DNA from: Anaerococcus ihuae
Lineage (GTDB): Bacteria; Bacillota; Clostridia; Tissierellales; Peptoniphilaceae
Direction of reading: 5' to 3'
Assembly: GCF_928368155.1 (NCBI RefSeq)
Contig: NZ_CAKMRU010000002.1
Span: 186,001-250,000, forward strand
DNA length: 64,000 bases
In this document: piece by piece, positions 62,487 to 64,000 of the stretch
Layout: each line of letters begins with the position of its first letter
Position numbering within the stretch: position 1 is the stretch's first letter
Program-made: the position numbers and the translations under genes
Notes under the pieces: generated by a model
The model's database searches: none
What the model was told of the DNA's origin: nothing
Seen by the model: only the letters and a program-made list of their open reading frames with translations

Positions 62487-63497
62487 ATGAAAGATTTTTA
62501 TACAATGGGAATTGAAACTTCCTGTGACGATTCTTCAGTTGCTATTTTGAAAAACGACAGGGAAGTTTTGATAAATTTAATATCATCACAAATTGATATA
62601 CATAAAATTTTTGGAGGGGTTGTGCCAGAAATTGCCTCAAGAAAACACCTTGAAGCGATTAATCCTTTGATTGAAAAGGCACTTTTGGATACAAATTTAT
62701 CTTACGAGGATATTGATTTGATTTCTGTTACCAAGGGTCCTGGCCTTATCGGTTCACTTTTGGTAGGAATTTCTGCGGCAAAGGCTCTTTCTTTGTCAGC
62801 AAATATTCCAATGATTGGAACAAATCACATGCAAGGACATATTTGTGCAAATTATTTGTCAAATAAAGACCTAGAACCACCATTTATTTCTTTGGTTGTA
62901 AGTGGAGGCCATACTTATCTTGTAAAAGTTAATGGCTATACCGATTATGAAATTATTGGAACAACAAGAGATGATGCGGCTGGAGAATCTTATGATAAAA
63001 TTGCAAGATCAATTGGTCTTGGCTATCCAGGCGGACCAAAAATTGATAAACTTGCAAAAGAAGGAAGAAAGGATGCGATTAATTTTCCAAGAATTATGCT
63101 TGAAAAAAATTCTTACGATTTTTCATTTTCAGGACTTAAAACTTCGGTTTTAAATTACATGAATCACCAAAATCAAAAAAATATAGAAATAAATAAGGCT
63201 GACTTGGCAGCAAGCTTCCAAGAAGCTGTTGTTGATGTTTTGGTAGAAAAATCTATGAGATTAATTGATGAGACCGGTTTAAAAACCTTGGCGGTTTCCG
63301 GTGGAGTTGCAGCAAATTCAAGATTAAAAGAAAGATTAAAAGAAGAATGTGAAAAAAGAGGAGTCAAATTTTACTATCCAGATATAATTTTATGCACAGA
63401 CAATGCAGCCATGATTGCTATGGCGGGATATTTAAATTACAAGGATGGAGCAAGGTCTGATAATTTTTTAAAAGTTTATCCGAATTTAGGACTTTAA
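62487..63497 (+). CDS. tsaD: tRNA N6-threonylcarbamoyladenosine transferase TsaD
   Basis: 336 residues, the catalytic subunit that moves threonylcarbamoyl from its AMP carrier to tRNA A37. ..GIETSCDDSSVAIL.. at the N-terminus, iron/zinc motif HMQGH with H114 and H118, ..SGGHTYLV.. near 137, ..DAAGESYDKIAR.. near 162 and ..CTDNAAMIAMAG.. near 305. It starts directly after the rimI stop codon. Confidence 0.96.
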   Translation: MKDFYTMGIETSCDDSSVAILKNDREVLINLISSQIDIHKIFGGVVPEIASRKHLEAINPLIEKALLDTNLSYEDIDLISVTKGPGLIGSLLVGISAAKALSLSANIPMIGTNHMQGHICANYLSNKDLEPPFISLVVSGGHTYLVKVNGYTDYEIIGTTRDDAAGESYDKIARSIGLGYPGGPKIDKLAKEGRKDAINFPRIMLEKNSYDFSFSGLKTSVLNYMNHQNQKNIEINKADLAASFQEAVVDVLVEKSMRLIDETGLKTLAVSGGVAANSRLKERLKEECEKRGVKFYYPDIILCTDNAAMIAMAGYLNYKDGARSDNFLKVYPNLGL

Positions 63498-63512
63498 TTT
63501 GACAATAAGGCT

Positions 63513-63860
63513 ATGAATAGAGAAAAAACAAAATTAAAAACATACAATACAAAAAATAAAATAACTTACTTTCTTTACTTTTTGTCAGCAATTTGTGTTT
63601 TTGCCTTTGGTCTTTATTATAAAGAAGGTTTTGAGCTTGGTGGGGGAATATTTTTATTTTTAAGAGGGATATACTTGATAAAAACCAACAACAAGTCTGC
63701 GGGATCAATAATTAGAAACGAAAAAAAGGGCTTAAGTATAAAACTTATTTTGATTTTGGCTTTTTCTTTGATAAATCCCCTAGGAACTCTTCCTTTTTTA
63801 TATGAGATTAAAAAAAGAGATTGGGTTATAAATGGAGGGCTGGATGAAGAAAAAAAGTAA
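63513..63860 (+). CDS. Small membrane protein, unknown
   Basis: 115 residues with a basic N-terminus and about three hydrophobic segments (about 18-34, 42-56 and 75-96). No family recognised. It begins 15 bases after tsaD with only a weak ribosome site (AAGG) and overlaps the following lipoprotein gene by 17 bases, so it is probably part of the same operon and translationally coupled. Confidence 0.65.
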   Translation: MNREKTKLKTYNTKNKITYFLYFLSAICVFAFGLYYKEGFELGGGIFLFLRGIYLIKTNNKSAGSIIRNEKKGLSIKLILILAFSLINPLGTLPFLYEIKKRDWVINGGLDEEKK

Positions 63861-64000
63861 ATTAAGCTTTCTTGTTTTGGCGATAATTATTCTATTTTCA
63901 TCTTGTGCCCAAAGAAGAATAAACTATCTTGAGCAAAGAAGAGATATTTTAATTTCAGAAAAAAATAAAAAAGAAAAAAAGACTGTAAAGATAAATCCAG
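63844..64000 (+). CDS. Lipoprotein, 5' part only
   Basis: Runs off the window. 52 codons visible: MKKKSKLSFLVLAIIILFSS then C21, a lipobox (LFSSC) for lipid attachment after signal peptidase II cleavage, followed by a charged, lysine-rich stretch. Product beyond the anchor cannot be judged. GGAGG lies in front of ATG 63844, inside the preceding gene. Confidence 0.75.
   Translation, partial: MKKKSKLSFLVLAIIILFSSCAQRRINYLEQRRDILISEKNKKEKKTVKINP

Noticed and set aside
1-64000. tRNA or rRNA genes
   Set aside because: I saw no cloverleaf-like sequences or rRNA segments in the gaps I read.

Overview
The window is a strongly AT-rich chromosomal segment of a Gram-positive anaerobe. Rubrerythrin, a K+-dependent pyrophosphatase, class C sortases, LPXTG-type pilins, an FMN riboswitch, T-box control of thrS and the UPF0237/UPF0210 pair all fit a Bacillota coccus of the Peptoniphilaceae type (Anaerococcus, Peptoniphilus, Finegoldia). 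The genus is inference; no 16S gene is present.

Layout. 1-11400: housekeeping genes (thrS, a FemX/MurM-like transferase, a MATE exporter, two unknown membrane proteins, pgi, rubrerythrin behind Fur/PerR-type boxes, an ACT protein with UPF0210, nagB). 11400-13410: a leftward set with a ComK-like regulator, a sigma-70-like factor and the DUF2922/DUF1659 small proteins. 13560-36290: a pilus locus with three class C sortases, a structured leader, a 5024-residue CnaB-rich adhesin, a backbone pilin and a minor pilin. 36400-38640: an unknown membrane protein and a HigBA-type toxin-antitoxin operon. 38680-43320: a TraX-like protein, a promoter-driven structured RNA of about 220 nt before a YitT-family gene, a candidate small RNA and hppA. 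43380-47900: a decayed accessory island with relics of a GIY-YIG nuclease, a ToxN/AbiQ toxin and a secreted peptide, several small membrane or secreted proteins, and a 125-bp tandem terminator repeat. 47900-52170: aminopeptidase, pepF, CPBP protease. 52175-58811: two large surface proteins and a phase-variable gene with a DNA-recognition domain. 58960-64000: an orphan response regulator, FMN riboswitch with ribU, the tsaE-tsaB-rimI-tsaD operon, a small membrane protein and the start of a lipoprotein.

Most notable: (1) 9-G tracts inside two coding regions of this AT-rich DNA. One splits a 711-codon gene at a frameshift that 8 G would repair; the other is in frame in the FemX-like gene. (2) An intergenic repeat family of 19 copies in seven gaps, alternating in orientation within clusters, with hairpin stems that change in a compensated way around constant loops. 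(3) The 220-nt RNA, whose 3' end can form mutually exclusive pairings, one of which covers the ribosome binding site of the YitT-family gene. (4) A short A-run frameshift at the N-terminus of the first pilus sortase.
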